Assembly (NCBI GenBank): GCA_049651845.1
Contig: JBASCW010000042.1
Span: 56,539 to 120,538 of the forward strand
Direction of reading: 5' to 3'
Length of the DNA: 64,000 bases
Source: RBG-16-66-20 sp049651845
Lineage (GTDB): Bacteria; Pseudomonadota; Gammaproteobacteria; Burkholderiales; SG8-39
The translations under genes were made by a program, and so were the position numbers. This document shows positions 14,199 through 21,544 of the stretch, in pieces. Below the pieces are notes generated by a model that was not told the DNA's origin, did not search any database, and was given only the letters and a program-made list of their open reading frames with translations. Each line of letters begins with the position of its first letter. Position 1 is the first letter of the stretch.

Positions 14199-14891
14199 CT
14201 AGCGATTCCACCCATGCAGGACGACGCCCGGGTACATCGGCATGACTTCGGCGTCCTCGAACCGGCTGGTGCGCAGGCGGGCTTCGCCGGCGAGGTTCTT
14301 GTCGGACAGCGACCGGATTAGTCCGTCCACGCCGCGCTCACGGACGATGCCCGCAAAGGTCTCCCGATAGGTCGTTACCAGGCTCACGCCTTCGATCTTG
14401 ATGTCGTAGACCTTCCATCCGGTCGCGAGGTGCTCCATGTCGTAATCTATCGTCAGCGGCGCCGTTCCGGGCTGCCGGATGGCGGACTTGACGGTGACTT
14501 CGGTATCGCCGGGCGCCGCGCGCAGCGGCTTGAACTCGACGACCTGGTCGCGATAGCTCGACAGCGCGGTGGAGTAGGTGCGCACCAGCAGGGTCTTGAA
14601 TTCCGCGGTGAGCGCCGCCTGCTGGGCGGGCGTGGCCAAGGGCCAGCTGCGCGCTGCGGCGATCTGCGTCATGCGGTGAAAATTGAAGTGCGGCAGGATC
14701 CGCGCCTCGACCAGGTTGGCGACCTTCGCCGGGTTGCCGGCCTGTATCTCCATGTCCTGCCGAATGAGTGCAAGCACTTCCGCGGTGACCGTCTTCAGGA
14801 GCACATCCGGTGCGATGTCCTGGGCGGGGTAGCCGGGCGGCGCGACAGACGATGCAAGCGCGAAAACCAGAGACAGTACGGCTCTGTTCAT
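14199..14891 (-). CDS. MlaC-family phospholipid-binding protein, orphan
   Basis: The 230-residue periplasmic protein has a signal peptide and the Ttg2D/MlaC fold pattern: VEARILPHFNFHRMTQIAAARSW, YSTALSSYRDQVVEFKPL, and then YDMEHLATGWKVYDIKIEGVSLV. MlaC proteins carry phospholipids between the outer-membrane MlaA complex and the inner-membrane MlaFEDB ABC transporter. No mlaA, B, D, E or F gene is nearby, so this is an orphan copy. It starts 9 bases after the unknown exported protein (14901-15380) and shares its predicted operator 7. Partner and substrate cannot be told from sequence. Confidence 0.85.
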   Translation of the reverse strand: MNRAVLSLVFALASSVAPPGYPAQDIAPDVLLKTVTAEVLALIRQDMEIQAGNPAKVANLVEARILPHFNFHRMTQIAAARSWPLATPAQQAALTAEFKTLLVRTYSTALSSYRDQVVEFKPLRAAPGDTEVTVKSAIRQPGTAPLTIDYDMEHLATGWKVYDIKIEGVSLVTTYRETFAGIVRERGVDGLIRSLSDKNLAGEARLRTSRFEDAEVMPMYPGVVLHGWNR

Positions 14892-14900
14892 GCGTGGCCC

Positions 14901-15380
14901 TTACAGGTCGACCAATACGAGCTCGATTCCGTTACGTACGAGCTTCTTGCCGTCGGGCAGCGTCAGGTAAGGCGCCGCCTGTTCGGCGGTGAGGCCATAA
15001 GCGAAGGACATCGGACCGCGGCTGAAGCTGCCGGAGCCGTGGCCGTTGAAAAGCGTCAGGCGCTTGAACCAGAAGCGTGCCGTGGTGCCGTCGCTGCAAC
15101 GGAGCTGTCCCGAGCCACCTAGCGCTGCGCTTGACGTGAAATCGCCGGCGCATGCGAGCGCGGGGTCCTTCTGCGAATGAATGGCGATGGTCCCGGCGCC
15201 GCTGAGGTGGCCTTCGGCCTCGCCGACGAAGAGCTCGCCGCCGAGGATTGCGATCACCGGGCCGGTGGACGACAGGAATCCCGCGCCCGCCCCGGTTGCC
15301 GCAGCCATACCCATGCCCACGGCGGCGATCGCAATCAGCATGCGTCGTATCCGGTTGCCGTCAATCTGAAGCAAGTTCAT
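14901..15380 (-). CDS. Exported protein of unknown function
   Basis: The 159-residue protein has a hydrophobic export segment (about residues 16-36, rich in Ala/Gly). The mature part is Gly-rich and beta-like: VGEAEGHLSGAGTIAIHS, then a region with two cysteines (ALACAGDF and LRCSDG) that could form a disulfide, and a C-terminal LTLPDGKKLVRNGIELVLV. I do not recognise a family with confidence. I chose the ATG at 15380 because AAGGAAACAAG precedes it and it begins the export signal. It forms an operon with the MlaC-like gene downstream. Operator 7 lies 66 bases upstream. Confidence 0.65.
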   Translation of the reverse strand: MNLLQIDGNRIRRMLIAIAAVGMGMAAATGAGAGFLSSTGPVIAILGGELFVGEAEGHLSGAGTIAIHSQKDPALACAGDFTSSAALGGSGQLRCSDGTTARFWFKRLTLFNGHGSGSFSRGPMSFAYGLTAEQAAPYLTLPDGKKLVRNGIELVLVDL

Positions 15381-15446
15381 CTTGTTTCCTTGCCGTGAAG
15401 CACTGGTGCGCGCTGCAGTCGAATCTACGCAACGCGGCGGGCGCAG

Positions 15447-15466
15447 TCCGTGCGCTGGCGAACGCA
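15447..15466. promoter_or_regulatory. Dyad operator 7, facing the unknown-exported-protein/mlaC operon
   Basis: The 20-mer reads TCCGTGCG-CTGG-CGAACGCA and is the most degenerate copy. At -41.5 on the minus strand it predicts a start near 15415, with TAGATT (15422-15427, minus strand) as the -10 and a 35-base leader containing AAGGAA. It is 44 bases centre to centre from operator 8. Confidence 0.45.
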
Positions 15467-15490
15467 AAAGACGATGACGGCGCTGCGGGC

Positions 15491-15510
15491 TATGTGCGAT
15501 AGCGCACAGT
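15491..15510. promoter_or_regulatory. Dyad operator 8, upstream of the Crp/Fnr gene
   Basis: The 20-mer reads TATGTGCG-ATAG-CGCACAGT with near-perfect inner arms. A good -10, TAGAAT (15529-15534), follows at the class II distance, predicting a start near 15542 and a leader of about 45 bases to the proposed TTG start. This suggests the regulator controls its own gene. Confidence 0.6.
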
Positions 15511-15587
15511 TGCCTTCGGGAGGCGGGGTAGAATTGTCACGGCTGAATATCGGTTCCGCACATCGCCTGAAAGGTGAGTTTCAGACT

Positions 15588-16343
15588 TTGCCTGCTCCCC
15601 ATACTCCGCAGCAGAACCACCTCCTCGCCGCTCTGCCACCGGGCGATCTGGAGCGCCTGTCGCCCCATCTCGAGCTGGTGCCGATGCCGCTCGGCGAAGC
15701 CCTCTACGAATCCGGCGGGCGCTTGCAGCACGTCTACTTCCCGACCACCTCCATCGTGTCGCTGCTCTACGTGATGGAGGACGGCGCCTCGGCCGAGATC
15801 GCGGTGGTGGGCAACGAAGGCATCCTCGGTATCTCGCTGTTCATGGGCGGCGAAACCACGCCGAGCCGGGCCGTGGTGCAGAGCGCGGGCTACGGCTACC
15901 GGATGAAGGCGCAGGTCCTGAAGCAGGAATTCAACCGCGCCGGGCCGGTGATGCACCTGCTGCTGCGCTATACCCAGGCGCTGATCACGCAGATGGCGCA
16001 AACCGCCGTATGTAACCGCCACCACTCGGTGGAGCAGCAGCTGTGCCGCTGGCTGCTGTTAAGCCTGGACCGCCTGACCACCGACGAGCTGAGCATGACC
16101 CAGGAGCTGATAGCCAACATGCTCGGCGTGCGGCGCGAAGGCGTCACCGAAGCCGCCGGCAAGCTGCAGCGCGCCGGATTGATCCGCTATAGCCGCGGCC
16201 GCATCACGGTGCTCGACCGTCCGGGACTGGAAAGGGAAGTCTGCGAGTGCTACGCGGTGGTCAAGAAGGAATTCGACCGGTTGCTTTCCGAGATTCCCGG
16301 CGGCAGCCCTTTCCAGATGGTCGGACACTCGCGCGCGAGCTAG
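15588..16343 (+). CDS. Crp/Fnr-family transcriptional regulator
   Basis: The protein (251 residues from the proposed TTG start) has an N-terminal cyclic-nucleotide-like beta-roll and the dimer helix. Its C-terminal helix-turn-helix reads MTQELIANMLGVRREGVTEAA. Arg and Glu of the recognition helix (RRE) match CRP Arg180-Glu181, but CRP Arg185 is replaced by Glu. The cAMP-binding phosphate cassette is not present in canonical form (GGETTPSRAVV), so the ligand is unknown. The reading frame is open back to a GTG at 15450, but that GTG lies inside operator 7 and upstream of the predicted promoter. TTG 15588 has AAAGGTGAG upstream and yields the usual family N-terminus (HTPQQNHLLAALP). It probably controls the surrounding dyad-bearing genes. 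Confidence 0.85.
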   Translation: MPAPHTPQQNHLLAALPPGDLERLSPHLELVPMPLGEALYESGGRLQHVYFPTTSIVSLLYVMEDGASAEIAVVGNEGILGISLFMGGETTPSRAVVQSAGYGYRMKAQVLKQEFNRAGPVMHLLLRYTQALITQMAQTAVCNRHHSVEQQLCRWLLLSLDRLTTDELSMTQELIANMLGVRREGVTEAAGKLQRAGLIRYSRGRITVLDRPGLEREVCECYAVVKKEFDRLLSEIPGGSPFQMVGHSRAS

Positions 16344-16353
16344 CGATCCAGGC

Positions 16354-16584
16354 TTACCGCCTCTTGAGGCTTGATTGCCAGTCGATGAGCTGCCTCTCGG
16401 TGTCTTCGTTGGAGAGGCCGTAGAGTTCCTTGATGCGCGCGGCGAGCAGCGCCCGCCGGCCGCCGATCGCGTGCAGCTGCTGTTCGCCGATGCGATCCCA
16501 GCGGCGCTTCGCATCCGCCTTGAACTGGTTCCAGTCGCCCTGAATGGCGCCCCAATCCAGTTCTTGCCAAGGAGTCGTGGGCAT
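16354..16584 (-). CDS. CsbD-like protein, second copy, coupled to rne
   Basis: This 76-residue charged protein carries the CsbD signature LDWGAIQGDWNQFKADAKRRW, then IGGRRALLAARIKELYGLS and a basic end. It starts 6 bases after the rne stop codon with no clear ribosome-binding site, so translation is probably coupled to rne. It is clearly diverged from the copy at 11923, and its role is unknown. No dyad operator precedes it. Confidence 0.8.
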   Translation of the reverse strand: MPTTPWQELDWGAIQGDWNQFKADAKRRWDRIGEQQLHAIGGRRALLAARIKELYGLSNEDTERQLIDWQSSLKRR

Positions 16585-16590
16585 CTCTAT

Positions 16591-19353
16591 CTATTTGTTG
16601 CGCGTCTCGACCTGAACCAGCTCTTCTGACTGCGCCGGTGCCGGTGCCGGCGCCGGGCGCTCGCGGCGCGGGCGGCCAAGCTGAGCCGGCTCGGGCTCGG
16701 GCAGCGGTGCGCGGGCCTTGGACGAATCGGTCTCGACCATCTGCAGGCCGGCGGAGGACAGCAGCTCCTTCGGATTGACGCGCGGCGCTTCGAAACGAGG
16801 TGCTTCGGCGCGCGGCGCCTCGGCGATGCGCGGCGCTTCTTCGCGAACTGGCTGTGCGCGCACCGGCTCTTCGACTCGGGGCGCCGGCGCTGGCGCCGCT
16901 TGCTGTTGCACGACGGTTTCCGCTTCATGCGCCATCTCGGCTTCGCGCTGCTGTTTCAGGCGATGCTCCTCGAGCTGCTGCGCGTAAACCGACTGGTCGG
17001 GACGCTGGGCGTGCTCCGGCCGGCGCTCGCCGCGTTCGTCTTGCGGGCGTTCGCCGCGATCCGGACGATCGCCCCGGTCCCCGCCGCCGCCGCGACCGCG
17101 ACGTCCGCGGCGTCCGCGGCGCTGCTGTTCCTCGCCCTCCTGCAGCGGCGGGCGCTGGCCGTTCTGCTCGCCCTGAGGGCCGCGTTGCTGCTGCGGGCGC
17201 GGCGGGCGCTGATCCGGCCGGCGCTCGCCTTGCGGCAGGGTGCCGTTAGCGCGCTCCGCCTGCGAAAGCTCGCCCTGCTGCGGCATCTCGGCCTGCTGGC
17301 GTTCGCCTCGCGGGCGATCCTGGCGGGGCTGTTGCTGCTGTTGGGGACGTCCGTCGCGGCGCTGCTGCTGGTCGCCACGCTGCTGCGGGCGCCCGTCGCG
17401 CTGTTGATCGCGCCGGCCGTCGCCGCGGCCATCACGCTGGTGGTCGCGTCGGCCATCGCCGCGACCCCCGCGTCCGCCGCGCTCCCCGCGGCGATGCTCG
17501 TGCCGATCCCGGTACTCGTCGCGCGTGCGCTCCGGACGCTGCGGCTGCTGCTGCCGGGCAGGACGCATCGCGGCTTCGTTGGCTGCCGGAGGCTGCTCGG
17601 CCGGCTTTTCGGTCTTGAGCCAGCCGAACAGGCGGCCGAGGAAACCCGAGCGCGCCGGTTCCTGCGGTTGCGGCGCAGGGGCGGCGGGGACCGGGGCCGC
17701 TGCTCGCGGCGCTTCGGCCCTGGGCGCCGGCTCCGGAACGACCGGCGCCGGCTGGTCGGGCACGATGCCCTGGACCATCGCCTGCTGACGCTCTTTCTTC
17801 GCTTCGGCTTCCTTGCCCGGCGCCTGCGGCTCCTCGGGCGGCTCGACCAGCTCGTAGCTGGTGGGCACGTGCTCCATCGCGTTCAATTCGTCATGCTTCA
17901 AGCGCTGCACCTTGTAGTGCGGCGTCTCGAGGTGCGAATTCGGCACCAGTACGATATTGACCTTGATGCGCGCCTCCAGCTTCTGGATTTCGCCGCGCTT
18001 CTCGTTGAGCAGGAACGAGGCGACATCGACCGGCACCTGCGCGTGCACCGCGCCGGTGTTCTCCTTCATCGCCTCCTCCTGGATGATGCGCAGCACGTGT
18101 AGCGCCGTGGACTCGACGCCGCGGATGAAGCCGGTGCCGCCGCAGCGCGGGCAGCTGATGTGCGCGGTCTCCTCGAGCGAGGGCTGCAGGCGCTGGCGCG
18201 ACAGTTCCATCAGGCCGAAGCGTGAGATCTTGCCGACCTGCACGCGCGCGCGGTCGTGCCGCAGCGCGTCGCGGAAGCGGTTCTCCACCTCGCGCTGGTT
18301 CTTCTGCGACTCCATGTCGATGAAGTCGACCACGATCAGGCCGCCCAGGTCGCGCAGGCGCAGCTGGCGCGCGACTTCCTCGGCCGCCTCCAGATTGGTG
18401 CGGAACGCGGTCTCCTCGATGTCGTGGCCCTTGGTGGCGCGCGCCGAGTTGACGTCGATCGCGGTGAGCGCCTCGGTATGGTCGATCACCACCGCGCCGC
18501 CAGAGGGCAGGTTGACGTGCCGGCCGTAGGCGCTCTCGATCTGGTGCTCGATCTGGAAGCGCGAGAACAGCGGAACGTCGTCGCGGTAGAGCTTGACCTT
18601 GGCGACGTTCGCGGGCATCACGGTCTGCATGAACGCCACCGCCTGGTCGTAGATTTCCTGGGTGTCGATCAGGATCTCGCCGATGTCGGGCTGGAAATAG
18701 TCGCGGATCGCGCGGATCACGAGGCTCGACTCGAGGTAGATCAGGAACGGCTTCTTTTCGGTGTCCTTGGCGGCGCTGTCGACGGCGCTCCACAGCTGCA
18801 GCAGGTAGTTCAGGTCCCACTGCAATTCTTCCACCGTGCGGCCGATCGCGGCGGTGCGTGCGATCACGCTCATGCCCTCGGGGACCACCAGCTGGTCGAT
18901 GGTGTCGCGCAACTCGTTGCGGTCCTCGCCCTCGACGCGGCGCGAAACCCCGCCGCCGCGCGGGTTGTTCGGCATCAGCACCAGGTAGCGGCCCGCGAGG
19001 CTGATGAAGGTGGTGAGGGCGGCGCCCTTGTTGCCGCGCTCGTCCTTCTCGACCTGGACGATCAGGTCCTGGCCTTCCTTGAGCGCATCCTGGATGCGCG
19101 CGTGGCTCGCGTTCTCGCGGAAGTAGCTCTTGGAGACTTCCTTGAAAGGCAGGAACCCGTGCCGCTCCTCGCCGTAGTCGATGAAGGCGGCCTCGAGGCT
19201 GGGCTCGATGCGGGTGATGATTCCCTTGTAGATGTTGCTCTTGCGCTGTTCCCGGGAGGCCGACTCGATGTCGAGGTCGACCAGTTTCTGTCCTTCCACG
19301 ATCGCGACGCGCAGTTCTTCCTGCTGGGTCGCGTTAAACAACATGCGTTTCAC
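16591..19353 (-). CDS. rne: Ribonuclease E
   Basis: This 920-residue endoribonuclease is the scaffold of RNA decay. It has an S1 RNA-binding domain (about residues 35-120), the catalytic DNase I-like subdomain with AIDVNSA (Asp near 301) and VVDFIDM (near 342), and the zinc link CPRCGGTG (near 402). The long disordered C-terminal half is very rich in Arg, Gln, Pro and Glu (about 520-800) and would bind RNA and degradosome partners. The start is GTG (GTG AAA CGC ATG), giving the conserved MKRMLFNATQ N-terminus. AGGAG precedes it, buried in a perfect hairpin at 19362-19379. rluC is divergent upstream. A csbD-like gene is coupled downstream. Confidence 0.96.
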   Translation of the reverse strand: MKRMLFNATQQEELRVAIVEGQKLVDLDIESASREQRKSNIYKGIITRIEPSLEAAFIDYGEERHGFLPFKEVSKSYFRENASHARIQDALKEGQDLIVQVEKDERGNKGAALTTFISLAGRYLVLMPNNPRGGGVSRRVEGEDRNELRDTIDQLVVPEGMSVIARTAAIGRTVEELQWDLNYLLQLWSAVDSAAKDTEKKPFLIYLESSLVIRAIRDYFQPDIGEILIDTQEIYDQAVAFMQTVMPANVAKVKLYRDDVPLFSRFQIEHQIESAYGRHVNLPSGGAVVIDHTEALTAIDVNSARATKGHDIEETAFRTNLEAAEEVARQLRLRDLGGLIVVDFIDMESQKNQREVENRFRDALRHDRARVQVGKISRFGLMELSRQRLQPSLEETAHISCPRCGGTGFIRGVESTALHVLRIIQEEAMKENTGAVHAQVPVDVASFLLNEKRGEIQKLEARIKVNIVLVPNSHLETPHYKVQRLKHDELNAMEHVPTSYELVEPPEEPQAPGKEAEAKKERQQAMVQGIVPDQPAPVVPEPAPRAEAPRAAAPVPAAPAPQPQEPARSGFLGRLFGWLKTEKPAEQPPAANEAAMRPARQQQPQRPERTRDEYRDRHEHRRGERGGRGGRGDGRRDHQRDGRGDGRRDQQRDGRPQQRGDQQQRRDGRPQQQQQPRQDRPRGERQQAEMPQQGELSQAERANGTLPQGERRPDQRPPRPQQQRGPQGEQNGQRPPLQEGEEQQRRGRRGRRGRGGGGDRGDRPDRGERPQDERGERRPEHAQRPDQSVYAQQLEEHRLKQQREAEMAHEAETVVQQQAAPAPAPRVEEPVRAQPVREEAPRIAEAPRAEAPRFEAPRVNPKELLSSAGLQMVETDSSKARAPLPEPEPAQLGRPRRERPAPAPAPAQSEELVQVETRNK

Positions 19354-19361
19354 TTATTGTT

Positions 19362-19379
19362 CTCCTGCGCGCGCAGGAG
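19362..19379 (-). promoter_or_regulatory. Perfect hairpin hiding the rne ribosome-binding site
   Basis: An 18-base perfect palindrome, CTCCTGCGC-GCGCAGGAG, lies 8-26 bases upstream of the rne GTG. On the mRNA the 3' arm supplies AGGAG, the Shine-Dalgarno sequence, which pairs with CTCCT of the 5' arm. RNase E synthesis is known to be autoregulated through its 5' leader in E. coli. I infer an analogous RNA control element here. The rest of the 265-base gap (19354-19618) holds the divergent starts and nothing else I recognise. Confidence 0.5.
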
Positions 19380-19618
19380 CGCTGTCTTTAGCCGGTCTGC
19401 ATCCCCAAAGTAAGGAAAGGCTTGCGAAGAAAAGAGGCGTCTGCGCGCGTTGCTGCTGCAATCGCTGCTTACGGTGAGCGAGATTAACCCCTGGTTCGGG
19501 CCCGGCGCGCGGCCGGACAGGAGGCGGGTTGCAGGGACCGGCGCAAGGCTCCTCGGCCTGTGCGTCTTGTGGTCCCTGTGCCTCGCAACTCGAGGCCAGA
19601 CCGCGGATAATAATAAAA

Positions 19619-20560
19619 ATGAAGGACTTAAGCAAGCCACAGGTGACCTGGCTTGAAGTAGGCGAGGAAAGCGACGCCCAGCGCATCGACAACTTCCTGC
19701 TGCGGCAGCTGAAGGGCGTGCCGAAAAGCCATGTGTACCGGGTGCTGCGCAGCGGCGAGGTCCGGGTCAACAGCGGACGGGTCAAGCCGGAATACCGCCT
19801 GCAGATTGGGGACAAGGTTCGGGTCCCGCCTGTCAGGGTTTCCGCTTCTAGTTCAAAACCACCGTTAAAGCCGATCAAGTTCCCTATCGTTCATGAAGAT
19901 CCCTCGCTCCTCGTGATCGACAAGCCTTCCGGTACCGCCGTCCACGGCGGCAGCGGCGTGAGCCACGGGGTGATCGAATCGCTGCGTGCTGCGCGCCCGC
20001 AGGCGAAGATGCTGGAGCTCGCGCACCGCCTCGACCGCGACACCTCGGGCCTGCTCGTGGTGGCGAAAAAGCGCAGCGCGCTGCTCGAGCTGCACCGCAT
20101 GCTGCGCGAGGGGGAAGTGGAGAAGATCTACGTGGCGGTCGTCAAGGGCGTGCCGGCGAAGAAAGTCTTCGACATTCGCGAGCCGCTGCACAAGTACGTC
20201 ACGGCGAAAGGCGAGCGGCGCGTCGCGGTGAAGGAGGGAGGCATGTCCGCCGTTACGAAGATAAAACTCCTGCAGAAAAGCAAGGACTTCAGCCTCGTGG
20301 AATTGCGTCTGATGACCGGCCGCACGCACCAGATTCGCGTACATCTCGCGCACGCCGGCCACCCGGTGCTGGGCGACGACAAATACGGTGACTTCGAGCT
20401 CAACCGCGCGCTCGCGCGCCAGGGCGTGAAGCGCCTGTTCCTGCACGCGCGGCGCCTCGCGTTCGCGCATCCGGCGAGCCGGGAGAAGCTGCGGCTGGAA
20501 GCGCCGCTGCCCGGGGATATGCTTGCGTTTTGCCGAGCCAACTTCAGCGCCCTTGAATAG
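19619..20560 (+). CDS. rluC: 23S rRNA pseudouridine synthase RluC
   Basis: This 313-residue enzyme has an N-terminal S4 RNA-binding domain (about residues 20-75, IDNFLLRQLKGVPKSHVYRV) and a RluA-type catalytic domain. The catalytic Asp139 is in AHRLDRDTSG, and the later motif GRTHQIRVHLAHAGHPVLGD is present. RluC modifies uridines 955, 2504 and 2580 of 23S rRNA (E. coli numbering). The ATG at 19619 gives the normal N-terminus. GATAAT at 19606-19611 lies directly in front, so the transcript may be leaderless. It starts the rluC-HAD-Rieske-sppA operon and overlaps the next gene. Confidence 0.93.
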   Translation: MKDLSKPQVTWLEVGEESDAQRIDNFLLRQLKGVPKSHVYRVLRSGEVRVNSGRVKPEYRLQIGDKVRVPPVRVSASSSKPPLKPIKFPIVHEDPSLLVIDKPSGTAVHGGSGVSHGVIESLRAARPQAKMLELAHRLDRDTSGLLVVAKKRSALLELHRMLREGEVEKIYVAVVKGVPAKKVFDIREPLHKYVTAKGERRVAVKEGGMSAVTKIKLLQKSKDFSLVELRLMTGRTHQIRVHLAHAGHPVLGDDKYGDFELNRALARQGVKRLFLHARRLAFAHPASREKLRLEAPLPGDMLAFCRANFSALE

Positions 20561-21209
20561 GAACTACAGCCTCATCGTCTTCGACTGGGACGGCACGCTC
20601 ATGGACTCGACGGTCGGCATCACGGTCGCGATCCAGGAGGCAGCGCGCGACCTCGGGCTGCCGGTGCCGGACCGCGAGCGCGCGAGCCACGTGATCGGGC
20701 TGGGCCTGCAGGATGCGCTGCGCATGGCGGTGCCGGACCTGCCGCAGCAGAAGTACGCGGAATTCGTGGAGGCCTACCGCAGGCATTTCCTCGTACGCCA
20801 GGACGAGATGGCGCCGTTTCCCGGCGTGCGCGAGATGCTCGAGGAGCTGGTCGCGCGCGGCCACCGGCTCGCGGTGGCCACCGGCAAGAGCCGGCGCGGG
20901 CTGGACCACCAGTTCGGGCTGACAGGACTGCGCGAGCTGTTCGCGGCGTCGCGCTGCGCGGACGAGACCCGGCCAAAGCCGCATCCGGCGATGCTGCTGG
21001 AGCTGATGGAAGAGCTGGCGACGGCGCGGCGCGAACTGCTCATGATCGGCGACACCTCGCACGATCTCGGCATGGCGCAGAGCGCGGGCGTGGACGCGGT
21101 CGCGGTCGGCTACGGCGCGCATCCGCTCGAGTCGCTGAGCGCCTGGAACCCGCGCGCGAGCGTGCGCAGCGTCGAGGAGCTGCGGCAATGGCTGACGGCG
21201 AACGCCTGA
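20553..21209 (+). CDS. HAD-family hydrolase, phosphoglycolate-phosphatase-like
   Basis: The 218-residue protein has HAD motif I VFDWDGTLMD (Asp11 and Asp13 from the chosen start), an alpha-helical cap, motif II AVATGKS, motif III near TRPKPHPAML and motif IV MIGDTSHDL. It is a likely phosphomonoesterase of small metabolites or a repair phosphatase. I chose TTG 20553, which overlaps the rluC stop and gives the usual short lead before motif I. Another TTG at 20523 is in frame. The gene is a regular neighbour of rluC and sppA in betaproteobacteria. Confidence 0.85.
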   Translation: MNRNYSLIVFDWDGTLMDSTVGITVAIQEAARDLGLPVPDRERASHVIGLGLQDALRMAVPDLPQQKYAEFVEAYRRHFLVRQDEMAPFPGVREMLEELVARGHRLAVATGKSRRGLDHQFGLTGLRELFAASRCADETRPKPHPAMLLELMEELATARRELLMIGDTSHDLGMAQSAGVDAVAVGYGAHPLESLSAWNPRASVRSVEELRQWLTANA

Positions 21210-21544
21210 TCTGCGCATCGCAGGCCCTGCTGGATTCCAGCAAGGCAGTGCGCTTCGAGGTGGAGTATTTCGGCGAGCGCGCGCCCGCGTTCGTGCTGCG
21301 CTTCCGCGGGCGCGTCCACGGCTACCTGAACCGCTGCGGGCACATGCCGATGGAGCTCGACTGGCGCGAGGGCGAGGTCTTCGACGCCGAAGGCCGTGAT
21401 CTAATATGCTCGACGCATGGCGCCACCTATGCCGCGGACAGCGGCAAATGCCTGGGCGGACCCTGCGGCAGCACGCCGCTCGTACCCCTGCAGGTCGAGG
21501 AGAGGGACGGCAAGGTCTACTTCAAAGGAATCAACGATGGCTGA
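21188..21544 (+). CDS. Rieske-type [2Fe-2S] ferredoxin-like protein
   Basis: The 118-residue soluble protein is a single Rieske domain. It has the first pair in NRCGHMPMEL (C-x-H) and the second in ICSTHGATYAADSGKCLGGPC (C-x2-H), which bind the cluster. No transmembrane or catalytic domain is attached, so it is probably an electron carrier. It overlaps the HAD gene by 22 bases and the sppA start by 8 bases. The conserved HAD-Rieske-sppA order is known in related genomes, but its meaning is not. Confidence 0.88.
   Translation: MADGERLICASQALLDSSKAVRFEVEYFGERAPAFVLRFRGRVHGYLNRCGHMPMELDWREGEVFDAEGRDLICSTHGATYAADSGKCLGGPCGSTPLVPLQVEERDGKVYFKGINDG

Noticed and set aside
15450..15587. N-terminal extension of the Crp/Fnr protein from GTG 15450
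   Set aside because: The region contains two operators and a predicted promoter, and the extra residues do not match the family.
17200..17560. Repeated GC-rich units suggestive of a CRISPR or tandem repeat array
   Set aside because: They are codon repeats of the Arg/Gln/Gly-rich tail of RNase E; there are no constant repeats with unique spacers.
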